Below, in pieces: positions 35,040-38,071 of a DNA stretch of 38,071 bases; within the stretch, counting starts at the first letter, position 1; each line of letters starts with the position of its first letter. This stretch comes from Candidatus Crickella merdequi (GTDB lineage Bacteria; Bacillota; Clostridia; Peptostreptococcales; Anaerovoracaceae): the NCBI GenBank assembly GCA_018064645.1, contig JAGHUT010000052.1:1-38071 (forward strand), in the 5' to 3' direction. The notes under the pieces are model-generated. The model made no database searches, was not told the origin of the DNA, and was given only the letters and a program-made list of their open reading frames with translations. Position numbers and translations under genes: made by a program.

Positions 35040-35612
35040 TTAAGCCCTTAATTTGTCAATCATGCAATGGAAAACCTGCTCACTGTATACACCAAGCGGA
35101 TAGTCTCCATTCTCCATACACCAGTCTGTAATGAGAGCCCTCTCGCACATTGAATAGAAGCGAGCGATCTCTGCTGTTGTCTTATCTCTGGTGATTGACC
35201 CTTCCATCTTGCCCTCTTCAATCAGCTTGTTCATCAGCCTGAAGTAATAGCGGTTGCGATCAAGCAGATTGTTACCGCCTGTCTTGACAAGCTGCTGCGA
35301 ATACTGATTTGCAATGAGATCATACGGAATATTATGCTCTATATATGTATGCACTCTGGCATTCATATATACAAGCTTGTCAAAAGCATTCATTCCCTCA
35401 GGAAAATCCTTCTCTATCTCCATATACTGCTCATCAAGAAGATCAGCTATGGAGTTGAGAAGTTCGTCCTTTCCTTTAAAATGATAATAGAACGATCCTC
35501 TGGCTACACCGGCCCTGTCTATGATGTCAGATATTGTTGTATCGTCATATCCTTTCTCGTAGAAAAGCTCAAATGCCTTCTCGAGAATCGTTTGTCTTAA
35601 ATCTTTTTTCAT
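35040..35612 (-). CDS. TetR/AcrR-family transcriptional regulator
   Basis: This 190-aa regulator has an N-terminal helix-turn-helix (residues 8-55: ILEKAFELFYEKGYDDTTI, then GVARGSFYYHFKGKDEL) and a variable ligand domain. It follows proC with a one-base overlap (proC stop, tetR start), so it belongs to the hypD-proC operon or at least is coupled to proC. A role in controlling hydroxyproline use is plausible; the ligand is unknown. Confidence 0.9.
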   Translation of the reverse strand: MKKDLRQTILEKAFELFYEKGYDDTTISDIIDRAGVARGSFYYHFKGKDELLNSIADLLDEQYMEIEKDFPEGMNAFDKLVYMNARVHTYIEHNIPYDLIANQYSQQLVKTGGNNLLDRNRYYFRLMNKLIEEGKMEGSITRDKTTAEIARFYSMCERALITDWCMENGDYPLGVYSEQVFHCMIDKLRA

Positions 35613-36406
35613 TATTTCTGTCCAAGTTCTCTAGCTCTGATTGTTGCCTTTGATACAGTATCGATGCAGGCTCCTCTGAAGCCGTGCTCTTCAAGAGTCT
35701 TTACGCCAACGATTGTGTTTCCGCCAGGTGAGCAAACCATATCCTTAAGAGCATCTGGATGCTGACCTGTTTCCAGTACCATCTTTGCTGCTCCAAACAC
35801 TGTCTGTGCAGCAAGCTTAAGTGCTGTCTGTCTTGGAAGTCCTTCAAGAACTCCACCATCAGCAAGTGCCTCGATAAACATGTATACGTAAGCAGGACCT
35901 GCTCCGGAAAGGCCTGTTGCTGTATCGATGAGATGCTCAGGCATCCACTCGAAGTGTCCAAGTGCACCAAAGAGTTCCTCTGCGAAAGCCTTCTCCTCTG
36001 CAGTGAGGTCAGTTCCAGCGTCAAGTGCAAATGCTCCAGCATTTACAAGGGCAGGTGTGTTAGGCATAAGTCTGAGAAGTCTGATATCTCCCTCAACCAT
36101 ATCTCTTACAGCCTGAGCCTTAAGTCCAGCCATAATCGAAATAACCGCCTTACCATCAAGAGCATTGCCAAGGCTTCTGATCGCAGCCTCTGCATACTGT
36201 GGCTTAAGTGCAAAAACAACGATATCGCACTGTCCAAGATCCTTGTTCTCTTCGCAGATGTTACATCCGATAGCTGCATACTTGTCCTTGATAGCCTGTG
36301 AGAAGTCTGCTACATATACATCCTTCGCCTCAAAAACTCCAGCCTCGACAGCTCCGCTTAAGATAGCTCCACCCATTGCTCCTGCACCAAGAAATCCGAT
36401 TTTCAT
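35612..36406 (-). CDS. proC: Pyrroline-5-carboxylate reductase ProC
   Basis: This 264-aa enzyme reduces P5C to proline with NAD(P)H. It has the N-terminal Rossmann MKIGFLGAGAMGGAI, LRLMPNTPALVNAG, the GLSGAGPAYVYMFIEAL dimer/active-site helix and the late VCSPGGNTIVGVKTLEEHG. The ATG at 36404-36406 after GGAGG is used rather than an upstream in-frame start at 36427. Immediately downstream of hypD, it is the expected second step for hydroxyproline use. Confidence 0.95.
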   Translation of the reverse strand: MKIGFLGAGAMGGAILSGAVEAGVFEAKDVYVADFSQAIKDKYAAIGCNICEENKDLGQCDIVVFALKPQYAEAAIRSLGNALDGKAVISIMAGLKAQAVRDMVEGDIRLLRLMPNTPALVNAGAFALDAGTDLTAEEKAFAEELFGALGHFEWMPEHLIDTATGLSGAGPAYVYMFIEALADGGVLEGLPRQTALKLAAQTVFGAAKMVLETGQHPDALKDMVCSPGGNTIVGVKTLEEHGFRGACIDTVSKATIRARELGQK

Positions 36407-36432
36407 TATATACCTCCATAAGTCCATATACA

Positions 36433-36454
36433 GCCGCCTCGTTATTGAGGCGGC
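36433..36454 (-). terminator. GC-rich hairpin between hypD and proC (weak or partial terminator)
   Basis: Perfect GCCGCCTC (36433-36440) / GAGGCGGC (36447-36454) with a 6-base loop but no U-run. It may attenuate or process the transcript rather than end it. Confidence 0.5.
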
Positions 36455-36469
36455 ATATTATTGATTAGT

Positions 36470-38071
36470 TTAGAATGACTGCTCTGTTCTGTTAATAATC
36501 TCATCCTGCAGTGGCTTGTCAAGGTTACGGAAGAAGTCACTGTATCCGGCTACTCTTACGATAAGATCCTTGTACTCCTCAGGATTGTTCTGAGCATCAA
36601 TCAGAGTCTGCTTGTCAATTACATTGAACTGAATGTGGTGTCCATCCATTGCAAAGTATGAACGGATAAGGCTCGCCATGTGGTCAAGGCCCTCTTCACC
36701 AGCTACTACATTAGGAGTGAACTTCTGGTTGAGAAGTGTTCCTGATGTTGCAAGGTGATCCATCTTTGCACATGACTTGATAACAGCAGTTGGTCCGTTT
36801 GTATCAGCTGACTTCTCTGGTGAAATACCCTCTGATACAGGAATATTAGCCTTTCTTCCGTTAGGTGTAGCAAGAAGAACATCTCCGAAGTATACGTGAC
36901 ATGTTGTAGGAAGCATGTCTACTCCGTACTTGCCGCCCTTCATGTTAGGACGACCAACGATTGTGTCATGATAGAGATCAAATACATCTCTCATCAGGCT
37001 GTCTGCATAGTCATCGTCGTTACCGTACTTTGGAGTCTTGTCATGAACCATTCTGTAGATTGCATCATAACCTTCATAGTTGTGCTCCATAGCCTCAAGA
37101 AGCTCAGCCATTGTGAAGTTCTGATTATCATATACATTGTACTTGATTGCTGCGAGACAGTCTGTAACTGTTCCGATTCCTACACCTTGAATGTACTGTG
37201 TATTGTATCTTGCTCCACCGGCATTGTAGTCCTTAGCCTTCTGGATGCAGTCGTTAGTAACTACTGAGAGGAATGGAGTTGGCATGTACTCTGCAAAAAT
37301 TCTCTCGATTACATTGTTACCTCTGATCTTAATATCTACGAAGTACTCAAGCTGCTTCTTGAAAGCATTCCAGAGCTCATCATATGTCTTGAAGTCCTCA
37401 GCATATCCAAGTTCAAGTCCAAGCTGCTGCTTTGAATATGTGTCATATCCATTGTAAAGAGTCAGCTGGAAAATCTTTGGGATGTTGAAATATCCTGTAA
37501 GAATATATGCTTCGCTTCCCCATGCTCCAGTCTCAACACAACCTGAAGATCCGCCGCGACGAGCGTCCTCTAAGCTCTTGCCTGCGTTAACAAGCTCAAG
37601 AATCTGTGCATCAGTATTGTAGAAAGCAGGCTGACCCCAGCCCTTTCTTGATATCTCGCAAGCTCTCTTAAGGAACTTCTGAGGAGTCTTTCTGCTGATT
37701 GTTACATTTGAGTTAGGCTGTACAAGCTTCATCTCATCCATGCAGTCAAGGATAAGGTATGAAACCTCGTTAACTCCGTCCTTACCGTCAGGAGTTACTC
37801 CACCTGTATTGATATTAGCAAAATCTGTGTAAGTTGAGCTCTCCTTGAGAGTGATACCAACCTTAACTGGTGCAGGCTGGTTGTAGAACTTAACCCAGAG
37901 ACACTCGAGAAGCTCAAGAGCCTTCTCGTCATCAAGGATTCCATCCTCAACGTCCTTGCGATAATACTTAATCAGGTGCTGGTCCATTCTTCCTGGTGAG
38001 AAAGCATCCCATGGATTCAGGTCTGTTGTAACACCAAGGTGTGCGAACCAGTACAGCTGAATTGCCTGCCA
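36470..38071 (-). CDS. hypD: trans-4-Hydroxy-L-proline dehydratase, glycyl radical enzyme (partial 5')
   Basis: The C-terminal 533 aa of a glycyl radical enzyme; the reading frame is open to the window edge (frame continues WQAIQLYWFAHLGVTTDLN...), so the N-terminal part and the start lie beyond. The thiyl-radical cysteine and base are in GSSGCVETGAWG (Cys-Val-Glu, as in dehydratases rather than pyruvate formate-lyase), and the radical glycine is in RVAGYSDFFRNL near the end. The nearest recalled relative is C. difficile HypD (ending similar to RTEQ-F), which eliminates water from Hyp to give P5C. proC next door supports this. The activating radical-SAM enzyme is not in the window. Confidence 0.9.
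   Translation of the reverse strand, partial: WQAIQLYWFAHLGVTTDLNPWDAFSPGRMDQHLIKYYRKDVEDGILDDEKALELLECLWVKFYNQPAPVKVGITLKESSTYTDFANINTGGVTPDGKDGVNEVSYLILDCMDEMKLVQPNSNVTISRKTPQKFLKRACEISRKGWGQPAFYNTDAQILELVNAGKSLEDARRGGSSGCVETGAWGSEAYILTGYFNIPKIFQLTLYNGYDTYSKQQLGLELGYAEDFKTYDELWNAFKKQLEYFVDIKIRGNNVIERIFAEYMPTPFLSVVTNDCIQKAKDYNAGGARYNTQYIQGVGIGTVTDCLAAIKYNVYDNQNFTMAELLEAMEHNYEGYDAIYRMVHDKTPKYGNDDDYADSLMRDVFDLYHDTIVGRPNMKGGKYGVDMLPTTCHVYFGDVLLATPNGRKANIPVSEGISPEKSADTNGPTAVIKSCAKMDHLATSGTLLNQKFTPNVVAGEEGLDHMASLIRSYFAMDGHHIQFNVIDKQTLIDAQNNPEEYKDLIVRVAGYSDFFRNLDKPLQDEIINRTEQSF

Noticed and set aside
36433-36454. Strong intrinsic terminator between hypD and proC
   Set aside because: The stem is GC-rich and perfect but lacks a U-tract, so kept only as a weak hairpin.
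1-38071. CRISPR array, prophage, integrase, IS element or rRNA
   Set aside because: No regularly spaced direct repeats, transposase or integrase motifs, or rRNA-like sequence were seen on either strand.

Overview
The window reads as chromosomal DNA from a strict, amino-acid-fermenting anaerobe of the Clostridia (low-to-moderate GC). The evidence is a 2-oxoacid:ferredoxin oxidoreductase, a butyrate-type kinase, a glycyl-radical enzyme of the hydroxyproline dehydratase type, a complete selenocysteine insertion set with a Sec-containing SelD, rubrerythrin with a PerR-like regulator, and a CIRCE-controlled hrcA-grpE-dnaK-dnaJ operon. A Clostridiales Family XIII or Peptostreptococcales-like organism would fit, but the sequence alone does not fix the taxon. 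There is no phage, CRISPR array, IS element or rRNA.

Layout. 1-884: tail of an unidentified gene, a G-rich structured repeat-like element, and exodeoxyribonuclease III. 960-3826: sodium:serine/threonine symporter SstT and dipeptidase PepD, whose start is abnormal. 3950-13494: an amino-acid catabolic island with an IclR regulator, the four-subunit ferredoxin oxidoreductase korDABC, an NhaC-type antiporter, a phzF remnant, and a buk-aminotransferase-MFS operon. 13694-18412: heat-shock operon. 18589-23427: XRE-cupin regulator, potABCD and a nitroreductase in one operon. 23642-29960: selenium locus (selA-selB-lipoprotein-mrp behind tRNA-Sec, a mini ferredoxin-thioredoxin-reductase-like protein, and divergent selD). 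29989-33818: prolyl-tRNA editing protein, a collapsed EamA transporter gene, an NSS transporter and a Gfo/Idh oxidoreductase. 33958-34899: perR-rubrerythrin. 35040-38071: tetR, proC and a 3' partial hypD.

How the genes work together. In the central island, amino acids would be imported and transaminated to 2-oxoacids, then oxidatively decarboxylated to acyl-CoA by KorABCD with reduction of ferredoxin. The energy would be recovered as ATP by the butyrate-kinase-family enzyme once an acyl-phosphate is made; no phosphotransacylase is visible here. The main discovery is regulatory. The promoters of korD, nhaC and the buk operon, and of iclR itself, all carry the same inverted-repeat half-site (TGTTCTA / TAGAACA). 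In the three structural promoters it lies just downstream of the -10 box, and in iclR between the -10 and -35. This points to a local, self-controlled IclR regulon that joins all three transcription units.

At the right end, HypD plus ProC form the known route trans-4-hydroxyproline to P5C to proline. Genome decay is also visible: phzF has lost its N-terminal middle, the EamA gene has an internal deletion, and pepD has no canonical start codon in its conserved frame.
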